Source of the DNA: Paenibacillus sp. ACRRY
GTDB taxonomy: Bacteria; Bacillota; Bacilli; Paenibacillales; Paenibacillaceae
Direction of reading: 5' to 3'
Length of the DNA: 64,000 nt
Assembly (NCBI RefSeq): GCF_022346995.1
Contig: NZ_JAKRNM010000010.1
Location: forward strand, 62,001-126,000
This document shows positions 8,611 through 17,039 of this stretch, piece by piece (positions within the stretch are counted from its first letter, which is position 1; each line of letters starts with the position of its first letter). The translations under genes were made by a program, and so were the position numbers. Under the pieces are notes generated by a model. The model did not search any database. It was given only the letters and a program-made list of their open reading frames with translations, and was not told the DNA's origin.

Positions 8611-9141
8611 TTGAAAAGAAAAAAGAAATGGATATGGATCTCGCTGCTCATCCTAGTTTTGATTCTGTTTGGACTGCAGCGCTTCTATGTTTATATTACC
8701 CAGGACCAGCGCAACGAAGAAGCGCTAGCTATTCAAGCGGCACAGGAGCAGCTCGGGATAACGTCTTATGAGGATCTCCGAAAATACGTTTGGGGTCAAA
8801 AAGAAGGCGAAGATAACATTTACTGGACGATGATGGCCAAAAATAAAGATAATCAGGACATTGCGGTCTGGGTTAAATTTGATGCGAGCAATAAACCAGT
8901 CACAGGAAGCAACGCTGTGCACAGTGAATTGTTGCAGAACGGGTTATCGGAAGCACAAGTTCGCAATCGATTCAGCTCTGAAGTACCGGGCGGAGAGATC
9001 AAGCGCATTATGCCTGGAGTCGTCAATGGCGTCTATGTATGGCAAGTTTATTATAATGACGATACGCATAACTATTATCGATTCTATCGCTTCAGCAATG
9101 GAGAACAGGTTGATTTGGTCTATACTATTCCAAACAGCTAA
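8611..9141 (+). CDS. tseB: TseB/YpmB-like membrane protein (DUF5590)
   Basis: A 176-residue protein with one N-terminal membrane helix (about 7-24) after a KRKKK start, and a C-terminal extracellular part rich in aromatic residues (YWTMMAKNK, VYVWQVYYNDDTHNYYRFYRF). Size, layout and position downstream of dinG and before asnS match B. subtilis YpmB, renamed TseB and linked to control of cell-wall elongation. The start is TTG with GGGGAAAGGAAG (8591-8602) eight bases upstream. It ends a rex-mtaD-tseB run and is followed by a strong terminator. Confidence 0.75.
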   Translation: MKRKKKWIWISLLILVLILFGLQRFYVYITQDQRNEEALAIQAAQEQLGITSYEDLRKYVWGQKEGEDNIYWTMMAKNKDNQDIAVWVKFDASNKPVTGSNAVHSELLQNGLSEAQVRNRFSSEVPGGEIKRIMPGVVNGVYVWQVYYNDDTHNYYRFYRFSNGEQVDLVYTIPNS

Positions 9142-9182
9142 ATATAGATTCAGAGAATCTTTTTTAGGTAAATTCTTCAAAG

Positions 9183-9218
9183 AACCGGCAGACGGAACCC
9201 CGCCTGATCCGGTTTTTT
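9183..9218 (+). terminator. Rho-independent terminator after tseB
   Basis: AACCGG (9183-9188) pairs with CCGGTT (9209-9214), with inner CAG-CGG/CCG-CTG pairs, followed by TTTTTT. Confidence 0.9.
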
Positions 9219-9283
9219 GGCGTATCTCAAGAATTATTCTGGATTTGAATAGTTAAAATTAATAATTTATTCATATTTTCGCC

Positions 9284-9313
9284 TTCGAAATTGTATATAC
9301 GATGTGATATACT
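9284..9313 (+). promoter_or_regulatory. Probable promoter of the FtsH-like unit
   Basis: TATACT at 9308-9313 with TG one base upstream makes an extended -10 element; TTCGAA (9284-9289) is a weak -35 at 18 bases. It lies 130 bases before the first gene of the unit; nothing else was recognised in the leader. Confidence 0.45.
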
Positions 9314-9443
9314 CAAATATGTATTCAAGGTTACATCAAACAGGAAACAAACCTGTTGGGCACATCACAGGTCATTCGTACACAATTCATATTATGCCTA
9401 TAAGCTATAGGGATGGGCCAAAAATTTGGGAGGGGAAACTCAC

Positions 9444-9971
9444 TTGAAGCTAAAAGTATTGCCTATTGCTTTAACTGCCGTCATTTCAGCCGTTGTGTTG
9501 TTTGGAGGTTGGTTTGTGTATCGTCAGGTGGCCATGCAGAATCCGATTGAAAAAATGGTAACCCAGTATGAAGGGGTTAATGATGTTCAGTTAACTATTA
9601 ACCGCAATGATGTACAATTGAAACTTGATTTGCAGCCAAATGTAGATTTGGGCAGATTGGTTCAATATATTCAGAAAGAAGGACAGACCCTGATCGGCTC
9701 GCGCTCATTGAAACTCGATGTGGTTGATCATTCGAACGAAGCCCTGGAGAACTGGTGGGGCGATGCGATGTTTACCGTTGCTCAAGCGATGGAGAACAAG
9801 CAATACACCGAAATAACACCAACATTATCCAAGATGGCGACCAATGGTATTCAAGTGAATACAGCCATGGATGACAATAACGTATATGTTAGTCTTAGAG
9901 ACGGAGATGCCAGCAAGTTTATTATTCTGCCGCGTGTACCCGGCCAGATAGGAGTGTGGCCTAATGCCTAA
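9444..9971 (+). CDS. Membrane-anchored protein paired with FtsH-like protease
   Basis: No family is recognised. From TTG 9444 (GGGAGGGG at 9428-9435) the protein has 175 residues: one membrane helix at about 4-26 and then about 145 residues predicted to lie outside the membrane, with alternating polar/hydrophobic residues (NDVQLTINRNDVQLKLDLQP) that suggest beta strands and a helical middle (EALENWWGDAMFTVAQAMENK). It overlaps the next gene by eight bases, so the two are made together. The next gene is an FtsH-like protease without an external domain, which suggests this protein supplies that part or controls it. This functional link is inference. Confidence 0.8.
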   Translation: MKLKVLPIALTAVISAVVLFGGWFVYRQVAMQNPIEKMVTQYEGVNDVQLTINRNDVQLKLDLQPNVDLGRLVQYIQKEGQTLIGSRSLKLDVVDHSNEALENWWGDAMFTVAQAMENKQYTEITPTLSKMATNGIQVNTAMDDNNVYVSLRDGDASKFIILPRVPGQIGVWPNA

Positions 9972-11466
9972 ATGGACGAAGGAAGTTGCCATTGGTTTTG
10001 TCCCCGTGTTGATGATCTTTCTTGCTTTTACCGGTGTGAATATCTTCCCGATTCTGATCGCAGCAGCGGTTGTGGGCGGATTGCTGCTTATGATGCAGAT
10101 GCGTGGTGGCATTACAGTTGGAGCGGGTCAGGAACGCAAGCGGAAGAAAAAAGGACCCTCCAAACTGACGTTTGAAGAAATTGGCGGCCAGGACAGTGCC
10201 AAGCAGGAGCTGCGGGAAGCGCTTGATTTTCTCATAAAACATGAGGAAATTCAGAAGTTCGGGATTCGCCCATTGAAGGGGATCCTGCTTACGGGCCCTC
10301 CGGGAACAGGGAAAACATTGATGGCCAAAGCGGCTGCACATTATACCGACTCCGTATTTGTTGCCGCTTCAGGCAGTGAGTTTGTAGAAATGTACGTCGG
10401 TGTCGGTGCAGGAAGAATTCGCGATTTGTTTCGTGATGCTAGAACACGTGCTGCTAAAGAAAACAAAGAGAACGCCATTATCTTTATTGATGAAATTGAT
10501 GTTATCGGTGGTAAACGTGAAGGTGGTCAGCAGAGAGAATATGACCAGACACTCAATCAGCTGTTAACGGAAATGGACGGAATTTATACATCCGATACAC
10601 CGCGGATTCTGGTTATCGCGGCTACAAACCGTAAGGAAATGCTGGACAGTGCATTAACCCGTCCGGGACGTTTTGACCGTCATATCCAGGTAGACCTGCC
10701 TGACAAGAAAGGCAGAAAACATATCTTAGAGCTCCATGCGGTAAATAAACCTCTGATGGAAGGGGTAAGCCTGGAGAAAACAGCGGAGGAATCCTACGGC
10801 TTCTCGGGTGCACAGCTGGAAAGTGTCATGAACGAAGCAGCAATCTATGCCATGAGAGATGGACTGCTCAATATTGAACAGCGCCACTTGTCTCTGGCGA
10901 TTGATAAAGTCATGATGGGTGAGAAGACAGATCGTGAATCCAGTGTCGAAGAGAAGAAACGGGTAGCTATTCACGAATTGGGACATGCCATCATGGCAGA
11001 GCTCGTACGTCCTGGCAGTGTTAGCCAGGTTGCTCTAAGCCCGCGTGGACAGGCACTCGGTTATGTACGTCACAACCCGCAGCAGGAGCAATTCCTATAC
11101 ACCAAGCGCTTTCTGGAAGAACAGATCATGATTGCACTCGGCGGTGCAGCAGCTGAAGAAATGTACTATGGTGGTCGCAGTACCGGTTCACGCAATGACT
11201 TTGAACAGGCGACCAATGTTGTACAGACGATGATGGCTTCTGGTCTGACCTCGCTTGGTATTGTCAACATGGATATGGTTACAACGGAAGAGCTCATGCG
11301 CGAGAATAAAATGATTCTACAGGATCTGATGGATCAGACCAAACGTCTGCTCGAAGAACAACGGACAATATTCGACAATTCATTGGATACACTGATGAGA
11401 GAAGAAGTTTTGTCTGGGGAGCAATTTCGTTGTCAATTTCGTGACAGCGCCCTTTTACCGGCATAA
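9964..11466 (+). CDS. Short FtsH-like AAA+ membrane metalloprotease
   Basis: A 500-residue relative of FtsH, the ATP-dependent membrane protease. Residues 8-46 form a tight membrane hairpin with almost no external loop. The AAA domain has GPPGTGKT (111-118), Walker B IIFIDEID (172-179) and RPGRFDR; the pore motif reads MYVGVG where FtsH usually has F. The protease domain has the zinc motif HELGH (337-341) and the third metal ligand Asp412 in SRNDFEQAT, so it should be active. Canonical FtsH is 610-700 residues with about 75 external residues between its two helices; those and part of the C-terminal end are missing here. It overlaps the upstream membrane gene, and its stop codon lies within the terminator stem. 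The housekeeping ftsH is expected elsewhere. Confidence 0.88.
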   Translation: MPKWTKEVAIGFVPVLMIFLAFTGVNIFPILIAAAVVGGLLLMMQMRGGITVGAGQERKRKKKGPSKLTFEEIGGQDSAKQELREALDFLIKHEEIQKFGIRPLKGILLTGPPGTGKTLMAKAAAHYTDSVFVAASGSEFVEMYVGVGAGRIRDLFRDARTRAAKENKENAIIFIDEIDVIGGKREGGQQREYDQTLNQLLTEMDGIYTSDTPRILVIAATNRKEMLDSALTRPGRFDRHIQVDLPDKKGRKHILELHAVNKPLMEGVSLEKTAEESYGFSGAQLESVMNEAAIYAMRDGLLNIEQRHLSLAIDKVMMGEKTDRESSVEEKKRVAIHELGHAIMAELVRPGSVSQVALSPRGQALGYVRHNPQQEQFLYTKRFLEEQIMIALGGAAAEEMYYGGRSTGSRNDFEQATNVVQTMMASGLTSLGIVNMDMVTTEELMRENKMILQDLMDQTKRLLEEQRTIFDNSLDTLMREEVLSGEQFRCQFRDSALLPA

Positions 11467-11492
11467 TTTATTTATGCCGGTTATTTTTTTTT
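11457..11492 (+). terminator. Terminator overlapping the stop codon of the FtsH-like gene
   Basis: ACCGGCATAA (11457-11466) pairs perfectly with TTATGCCGGT (11472-11481) around a five-base loop, followed by TATTTTTTTTT. The left arm contains the stop codon. Confidence 0.9.
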
Positions 11493-11536
11493 ACATTTCA
11501 CTCGTGCTAAGATATTATTATATGTTGGGTCGAAAT

Positions 11537-11564
11537 TTGTAATTTTCGGCGAACAGGGTACAAT
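11537..11564 (+). promoter_or_regulatory. Possible promoter of hbd-ackA
   Basis: TTGTAA (11537-11542), 16 bases, TACAAT (11559-11564), 35 bases before hbd. Confidence 0.45.
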
Positions 11565-11599
11565 AGAGAAATAGAGAACCGAAAGGATGGAGCAGAACC

Positions 11600-12472
11600 A
11601 TGTTTTTTAAAAAAATAGGAGTTGTCGGCGGCGGCACCATGGGACAAGGCATTTCCCAGATGCTTGCAGCCAAAGGACTTGATGTGCTTCTGGTGGAGCA
11701 CACAGCGGAGAAGCTTAACCATGCATATGACATGATTGAAACAAACCTCGATAAGCAATTGGAGAAATGGGCTATTACCAAAGCCGAGAAAAAATTGATT
11801 CTATCCCGTATCACCAAAGTAGCTCATCTGGCAGAACTGGGATCATGCGATATGGTTATTGAAACGATCTCGGAAGATCTGGAAGCCAAGAAGGCGGTAT
11901 TTAGCCAATTGGATCAAGTTTGCCCGAGCAACGTTATTCTTGCAAGTAACACATCCACGCTGAGTTTGACCGAGCTTGCAAGCTCGACCAAATACCCAGA
12001 GCGTGTTATTGGTATGCACTTTATTCACCCGGTTTCCCGGGTTGACCTTGTAGAAATTATTCGTGGTTTGAAAACATCCGATTCCACTTTCGATGAAACA
12101 AGAAGATTTGTGGAAGAGGTTGTAGATAAAAAAGGTGTAATGATTTATGAATCCCCTGGATTCGTTACGTCCAGACTGATCTGCCTTTTGATCAATGAAG
12201 CTCTTCATGTCCTTCAAGAAGGCGTGGCTTCTGCTGAAGATATCGATGATGCAATGCGTATCGGATACAACTTCCAGCATGGTCCGCTTGAAATGGCTGA
12301 CCGTTTCGGATTGGATTCCGTTGAAGCTGCACTGGAAAGAATGTTCCGTGAATTCGGAGAGTTGAAATATCGTCCTTCCACCGTACTGAAAAAAATGGTG
12401 CGTGCAGGACATCTCGGAGTGAAATCGGGAGAAGGATTCTTCAAGTACGACAAGGATGGTGATCGGCTGTGA
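11600..12472 (+). CDS. hbd: 3-hydroxybutyryl-CoA dehydrogenase
   Basis: A 290-residue member of the 3-hydroxyacyl-CoA dehydrogenases, interconverting 3-hydroxybutyryl-CoA and acetoacetyl-CoA with NAD(P)H. The N-terminal Rossmann motif VVGGGTMGQGISQ, the catalytic His region GMHFIHPVSRVDLVEII, and SPGFVTSRLICLLINEA followed by a C-terminal GPLEMADRFGLD are all visible. The length is that of the single-domain short enzymes (about 280-290). GGATGGAG precedes the ATG. It shares four bases with ackA (GTGA), so the two form a coupled unit. No thiolase or acyl-CoA dehydrogenase is next to it, so the carbon route cannot be settled from the window. Confidence 0.92.
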   Translation: MFFKKIGVVGGGTMGQGISQMLAAKGLDVLLVEHTAEKLNHAYDMIETNLDKQLEKWAITKAEKKLILSRITKVAHLAELGSCDMVIETISEDLEAKKAVFSQLDQVCPSNVILASNTSTLSLTELASSTKYPERVIGMHFIHPVSRVDLVEIIRGLKTSDSTFDETRRFVEEVVDKKGVMIYESPGFVTSRLICLLINEALHVLQEGVASAEDIDDAMRIGYNFQHGPLEMADRFGLDSVEAALERMFREFGELKYRPSTVLKKMVRAGHLGVKSGEGFFKYDKDGDRL

Positions 12473-13674
12473 AAGTACTCGTAATCAACGCGGGGAGTTC
12501 CTCGCTTAAATATCAATTGTATGACATGACGGATGAGTCCGTACTGGCTAAAGGACTGGTAGAGCGTATCGGTATGGATTCGTCCATTCTTACGCACAAA
12601 CCGACTGGCCGTGAGGATGTTACAGAAGTCAGTGAAATTCTGGAGCATACAACGGCAATTCGTAAAGTTATCGATATTCTGACAGATAAAGAAAACGGCG
12701 TGCTCGGTTCAGTCGATGAGATTCAGGCTGTTGGACACCGTGTCGTACACGGCGGGGAAGCCTTCAAGGAATCCGCACTGGTTGACGATGCAGCGAAGGC
12801 CGAAATTCGCCGCTTGTTCGATTTGGCACCACTTCACAACCCAGCAGCAATGATGGGTATTCGTGCGGCTGAACTCAATATGCCAGGTGTACCTCAGGTC
12901 ATGGTATTTGATACAGCATTCCATCAGACGATGCCTGAGAAAGCATATCTCTACGCGATTCCGCGTGTACTGTACAAAAAATACAAAGTGCGTCGTTACG
13001 GTGCTCATGGTACTTCCCATGACTACGTAAGCAAGACTGCAGCTGAGTATTTAGGCCGTCCAGTAGAAGACCTCAAAATCATCACTTGCCACGTTGGTAA
13101 CGGTGGTAGCGTAACGGCAGTAAAAGGTGGCGTATCCGTAGATACATCCATGGGTATGACTCCGCTTGAAGGTCTGATGATGGGAACGCGCAGTGGTGAC
13201 CTTGACCCGGCCATCGTGCCTTACGTAATGAACAAGGAAGAACTGAGCGTGAGCGAAGTGAACTCCATGTTGAACAAACATAGCGGACTGCTTGCCATCT
13301 CGGGCATCAGCAGTGACATGCGTGAGATTACCGAAGGAATGGAGAACGGTGATGCGAACTCCACCCTTGCATTCGAAATGTACGAATATCGTTTGCGTAA
13401 ATACATCGGTTCGTATGCAGCAGCAATGAACGGTGTGGACGTGATTGTATTTACAGCAGGTGTGGGCGAGAACTCTGTAGTTCTTCGTCAAAAAGTATGC
13501 GAACAGCTTACTTACCTGGGTGTGGAAGTGGATGAAGCACTCAATGCCATCCGTTCCGGCGAACCACGCCGTATCACAACAGCAAACTCCAAGGTTGAGG
13601 TTCTCGTTGTACCTACCAATGAAGAATTGGTGATTGCACGTGATACACACCGAATCGTATTGAATTCTAAGTAA
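12469..13674 (+). CDS. ackA: Acetate kinase
   Basis: Interconverts acetyl phosphate plus ADP with acetate plus ATP in overflow metabolism. The 401 residues match the usual 395-400. Motifs: VLVINAGSSSLKYQL at the start, GHRVVHGGE, VFDTAFHQTMP, YGAHGTSH, CHVGNGGSVTAV, MGTRSGDLDPAI and FTAGVGENS. The start is GTG within the end of hbd, without its own long spacer, so it depends on hbd translation. phosphotransacetylase is not in the window. Confidence 0.97.
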   Translation: MKVLVINAGSSSLKYQLYDMTDESVLAKGLVERIGMDSSILTHKPTGREDVTEVSEILEHTTAIRKVIDILTDKENGVLGSVDEIQAVGHRVVHGGEAFKESALVDDAAKAEIRRLFDLAPLHNPAAMMGIRAAELNMPGVPQVMVFDTAFHQTMPEKAYLYAIPRVLYKKYKVRRYGAHGTSHDYVSKTAAEYLGRPVEDLKIITCHVGNGGSVTAVKGGVSVDTSMGMTPLEGLMMGTRSGDLDPAIVPYVMNKEELSVSEVNSMLNKHSGLLAISGISSDMREITEGMENGDANSTLAFEMYEYRLRKYIGSYAAAMNGVDVIVFTAGVGENSVVLRQKVCEQLTYLGVEVDEALNAIRSGEPRRITTANSKVEVLVVPTNEELVIARDTHRIVLNSK

Positions 13675-13709
13675 TCTAATTGTAAAGTGAATATAGCATG
13701 TCAAGGAAG

Positions 13710-13745
13710 TGCAGGGGACAGGCTGAGGCCTGCCCGCTGCATTTT
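13710..13745 (+). terminator. GC-rich hairpin between ackA and asnS
   Basis: A stem of TGCAG/CTGCA continued by CAGGC/GCCTG (13710-13741) is followed only by ATTTTC, so it is a terminator or attenuator of moderate strength. No T-box sequence lies before asnS. Confidence 0.55.
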
Positions 13746-13775
13746 CAAATTTAGGAACCAAGGGGAGATATGGGC

Positions 13776-15071
13776 ATGAGTACGGATTGTGTAATTCGTA
13801 ATGTGAATGAGCATGTGGGCGAAACCGTGAAGATCGGTGCCTGGATTAATAACAAACGTTCCAGCGGTAAAATTCAATTTTTGCAGCTGCGCGATGGAAC
13901 CGGATATATTCAAGGGGTTGTCGTAAAGAGTGAAGTTAGCGAAGAGGTATGGAATGATGCCAAAAGCCTCACGCAAGAAAGTTCCTTGTATGTAACGGGT
14001 ATTATTCGTGAAGAACCGCGCAGCGCATCCGGATATGAAATGACGGTTACGGGCGTTGAGATCATTCATTTGACTGAAAACTATCCGATTACACCGAAAG
14101 AACATGGTGTGGACTTCTTGATGGATCATCGTCATCTGTGGCTGCGTTCTACGAAACAACGCGCTGTAATGGTGATTCGTGCAGAGATCATCCGTGCAGT
14201 TCAGCAGTTTTTTGATGGTAACGGATTCACTCAGGTTGACCCTCCGATTCTGACACCTTCTTCTGCCGAAGGTACCACCAACCTGTTCCACATCAAATAC
14301 TTTGATGAGGATGCTTATCTTACTCAAAGTGGCCAATTGTACATGGAAGCTGCTGCAATGGCGCTGGGTAAAGTATATTCCTTCGGACCAACGTTCCGTG
14401 CCGAGAAATCCAAAACCCGCCGCCATCTGATCGAGTTCTGGATGATTGAGCCGGAAATGGCATTTGTGGATCACGAAGAAAGTTTGCGAGTACAAGAGAA
14501 GTTCATTGCACACGTGGTTCAATCTGTCGTGAAAAACTGCCGTGCCGAACTGGAATCCATCGGGCGTGACGTATCCAAACTCGAAGGAATCGTAGCTCCA
14601 TTCCCGCGTATCACGTATGATGAGGCGATTGAGTTCTTGAATGGACAAGGCTTCGATATTCCTTGGGGAGAAGATTTCGGTGCCCCTCACGAGACAGCGA
14701 TTGCGGAGAAGTATAATACACCTGTATTTATTACACATTACCCGGCTGGCATCAAGGCATTTTACATGAAACCCGATCCGAATCGTCCTGAAGTGGTTCT
14801 CTGCGCTGACATGATCGCACCAGAGGGTTACGGCGAGATCATTGGAGGATCCCAACGTATCGATGATCCCGAGTTGATGCAGCAGCGCTTTGAAGAGCAC
14901 AAGTTGTCTGACGAGGCGTATCAATGGTACCTGGATTTGCGTAAATACGGATCGGTACCTCACTCCGGATTTGGTCTGGGATTGGAGCGGACAGTAGCAT
15001 GGATCTGCGGGTTGGATCATGTACGTGAGACAATTGCATTCCCGCGTATGCTCTACCGTCTGTACCCTTAA
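13776..15071 (+). CDS. asnS: Asparaginyl-tRNA synthetase
   Basis: Charges tRNA-Asn with asparagine. A class II synthetase of 431 residues: N-terminal OB fold that binds the anticodon (KIGAWINNKRSSGKIQF), motif 2 with FRAEKSKTRRHLIEFWMIEPE and motif 3 with GFGLGLERTVAWICG. The length matches bacterial AsnRS, and the absence of the long insertion rules out AspRS. AAGGGGAG (13760-13767) sits eight bases before ATG 13776; an ATG at 13770 is too close to it. The stop shares one base with the dnaD start. Confidence 0.96.
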   Translation: MSTDCVIRNVNEHVGETVKIGAWINNKRSSGKIQFLQLRDGTGYIQGVVVKSEVSEEVWNDAKSLTQESSLYVTGIIREEPRSASGYEMTVTGVEIIHLTENYPITPKEHGVDFLMDHRHLWLRSTKQRAVMVIRAEIIRAVQQFFDGNGFTQVDPPILTPSSAEGTTNLFHIKYFDEDAYLTQSGQLYMEAAAMALGKVYSFGPTFRAEKSKTRRHLIEFWMIEPEMAFVDHEESLRVQEKFIAHVVQSVVKNCRAELESIGRDVSKLEGIVAPFPRITYDEAIEFLNGQGFDIPWGEDFGAPHETAIAEKYNTPVFITHYPAGIKAFYMKPDPNRPEVVLCADMIAPEGYGEIIGGSQRIDDPELMQQRFEEHKLSDEAYQWYLDLRKYGSVPHSGFGLGLERTVAWICGLDHVRETIAFPRMLYRLYP

Positions 15072-15790
15072 TGATTAATCGCGAGTCTATGGAAGAAACC
15101 GGCTCCAAAGCGTGGCTCAGTGGAGTAGCTTACGGGTTAACGTCTGGGACAGCACAGCTCCCGTATGCTTTGTTGCGTTTTTATCACCAACTCGGATTAT
15201 CAGATGCCGAAGTGCTTCTGCTGATTCAATTGCTCGGCTACCGTCAGGCAGAATTCAATGAGTTTCCTACCCTGGAAGAGCTCGCAGGACGAATGGGACT
15301 TGCCCCCGAAGGCATCGCCAGAATGCTCCAGCGGTTAATGCGGGATGGATATATTTCCATTGATGAACATCGGGACGAAGAGCGGGATATTCAGTATGAG
15401 CGTTACGATTTGCATGGATTGTATGCCAAACTCGCAACGTGTGTCGCTGAAGATGCGGCAGCAGCAAGGCAGCAGCAAATGAGCATGAATGCACGTCCTA
15501 ATTCGAACAGTGTTCAAATAGAAGAGGAAGAACGTAATATGTTTTCCATTTTCGAAAAAGAATTTGGTCGTCCGCTTTCACCGATGGAATGCGAAACGAT
15601 CTCCAGTTGGCTGGATCAGGACCGTTATCAGGAAGAACTGATCTTGATGGCCCTGAAGGAAGCCGTATTTGCCGGTAAAGTACATTTCCGCTATATCGAC
15701 CGCATTTTGCTGGAGTGGAGTCGCAATCGGGTGAAGAATGTTCAGGACGCGAAGGCATACACGCAGCGTTTTCGCAGCGGTGGACGCTAG
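15071..15790 (+). CDS. dnaD: DNA replication initiation protein DnaD
   Basis: DnaD helps load the replicative helicase at origins and stalled forks in low-GC Gram-positives. The 239 residues have an N-terminal winged helix (QLPYALLRFYHQLGLSDAEVLLLIQLL ... TLEELAGRMGLAPEGIARMLQRLMRDGYISI), a glutamine-rich linker around 130-150, and the C-terminal DnaD domain (MFSIFEKEFGRPLSPMECETISSWLD ... HFRYIDRILLEW). It follows asnS directly, as in B. subtilis. In that species nth comes next; here nth lies about 26 kb away. Confidence 0.93.
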   Translation: MINRESMEETGSKAWLSGVAYGLTSGTAQLPYALLRFYHQLGLSDAEVLLLIQLLGYRQAEFNEFPTLEELAGRMGLAPEGIARMLQRLMRDGYISIDEHRDEERDIQYERYDLHGLYAKLATCVAEDAAAARQQQMSMNARPNSNSVQIEEEERNMFSIFEKEFGRPLSPMECETISSWLDQDRYQEELILMALKEAVFAGKVHFRYIDRILLEWSRNRVKNVQDAKAYTQRFRSGGR

Positions 15791-15815
15791 TCCAGGTAAC
15801 GAAGGAAAATCAAGG

Positions 15816-15848
15816 AACAGGCCAGAAAACATTCTGAGCCTGTTTTTT
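15816..15848 (+). terminator. Rho-independent terminator after dnaD
   Basis: AACAGGC (15816-15822) pairs with GCCTGTT (15838-15844), with further inner pairs, followed by six T. Confidence 0.9.
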
Positions 15849-16006
15849 GGATTTTGGACGGAAATATAGATGTTTACAATGAAGTGATTGATGAACTCAT
15901 CACCTATTCAGGCAATGTTATGATAAGAATTTTAAAAAAATTAAATAAATACGCAGGGGCAGCCCAGAACGTTGTCGTCTATTGTAGTGGAGAGGAGGGG
16001 AGAGTC

Positions 16007-16558
16007 ATTGACGAAGCGCGCTTAATCGAACAAATCCGTCAAGGAGATGCATCCAAGTTTCGCTTATTGATCGATAAGTACAGCCAGCATGTATACCATG
16101 TGGCATATTCCGTACTCAGGAACGATCAGGAAGCGCAGGATGCAGCTCAGGAGGCGTTCATTCAGATGTATAAATCTCTCCCCGATTACCGTTCCGAAGG
16201 CTTCAAAACGTGGCTTACCCGAATTGCCTTTCACAAAGCCATTGATGCAAAACGCAAGTTAGGCCGGCGCAGCAGTGAAGATCTGGGTGGAGAAGAACGA
16301 ATAATCAACCTGCCTGGAAGCGAGGAAGATATTCTGGCCCGTCTCGTTCGGGAAGAACGCAAGGAAACACTGCGTGAACGAATTAATCAACTGCCTGCCC
16401 AGCATAGGGACATCATTACTGCGTATTATCTAAGCGAAAAGAATTATGAGCAGATTGCACATGATGCCCAGGTGGCTGTCAAAACCGTGGAATCCCGTTT
16501 GTACCGTGCCCGGCAGTGGATCAGAAGTCATTGGAAGGAGGATGAGTGGCGTGAGTAA
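16007..16558 (+). CDS. ECF-type RNA polymerase sigma factor
   Basis: About 183 residues with both sigma regions. Region 2: FRLLIDKYSQHVYHVAYSVLRNDQEAQDAAQEAFIQMYKSL, with WLTRIAFHKAIDAKRK for -10 recognition. Region 4: LPAQHRDIITAYYLSEKNYEQIAHDAQVAVKTVESRLYRARQWIR. The start is unusual: the family normally begins just before EARLIEQI, where no ATG, GTG or TTG exists in frame, but ATT at 16007 has an excellent AGGAGGGG (15993-16000) six bases upstream. The nearest in-frame ATG is 15920, without a ribosome site, and would add 29 atypical residues. It overlaps the next gene by eight bases; together they look like a sigma/anti-sigma pair. The target promoters are unknown. Confidence 0.9.
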   Translation: MDEARLIEQIRQGDASKFRLLIDKYSQHVYHVAYSVLRNDQEAQDAAQEAFIQMYKSLPDYRSEGFKTWLTRIAFHKAIDAKRKLGRRSSEDLGGEERIINLPGSEEDILARLVREERKETLRERINQLPAQHRDIITAYYLSEKNYEQIAHDAQVAVKTVESRLYRARQWIRSHWKEDEWRE

Positions 16559-17003
16559 AAACGAGATGTACAGTGTGCAGGACTGGACGGATTATATCGA
16601 AGGACGAGTTACTGGAGAACAAGCCATAAGCATGGAAAAGGCCATAATCGAAGATCCGGAAGCCATGGATAACTACCTGGAAGCGATGGGTATTCATCAA
16701 ACATTGCCACAACTGGACAACCCGAATGAATTTGCTGATTCCATCATGGAGCGTATTACGGACCTGAACCATTCAGGACGCAAGCGCAAATCACGTTCAG
16801 GCCGAAGCAGACGCTGGCTGGAGAACAAGGTGTTTCATTATGCTGTAGCGGCTTGCCTGACGTTGATCTTCCTCTCTTCCGGGGTGTTTGATAAAGTAGC
16901 ACCCTATCACAAGTTCCATGACGGCGAGCAGAGGGGATCATTCACACAAAAATGGACGGAAGCAGCCACCACATGGCTGGATAACTTCAAGCCTAAACCA
17001 TAA
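16551..17003 (+). CDS. Probable anti-sigma factor, single-pass membrane protein
   Basis: A 150-residue protein with a cytoplasmic N-terminal part (about 1-90, acidic, then the basic run RKRKSRSGRSRR), one membrane helix (about 95-113) and a short outside tail. It starts at GTG 16551 with AAGGAGGA (16535-16542), inside the end of the sigma gene. Gene order, overlap and topology are those of anti-sigma factors that hold ECF sigmas at the membrane. No zinc-binding HxxxCxxC motif is present, so it is not the classical ZAS type. The assignment rests on context. Confidence 0.7.
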   Translation: MSKNEMYSVQDWTDYIEGRVTGEQAISMEKAIIEDPEAMDNYLEAMGIHQTLPQLDNPNEFADSIMERITDLNHSGRKRKSRSGRSRRWLENKVFHYAVAACLTLIFLSSGVFDKVAPYHKFHDGEQRGSFTQKWTEAATTWLDNFKPKP

Positions 17004-17039
17004 ATCATACGCATTGCCTGAAAAGAAAGGATGACGACT

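Noticed and set aside
11380..11466. Frameshift at the end of the FtsH-like gene
   Set aside because: The last residues look unusual, but the frame runs cleanly into a stop that is part of a perfect terminator; no alternative frame continues the family.
13675..13775. T-box ahead of asnS
   Set aside because: Only a hairpin is present; no GGTACCGCG core or specifier loop.
13701..15020. Long minus-strand open frame (439 codons) opposite asnS
   Set aside because: It lies entirely antisense to a clear asnS gene and shows no family motifs; its length follows from asnS codon use.
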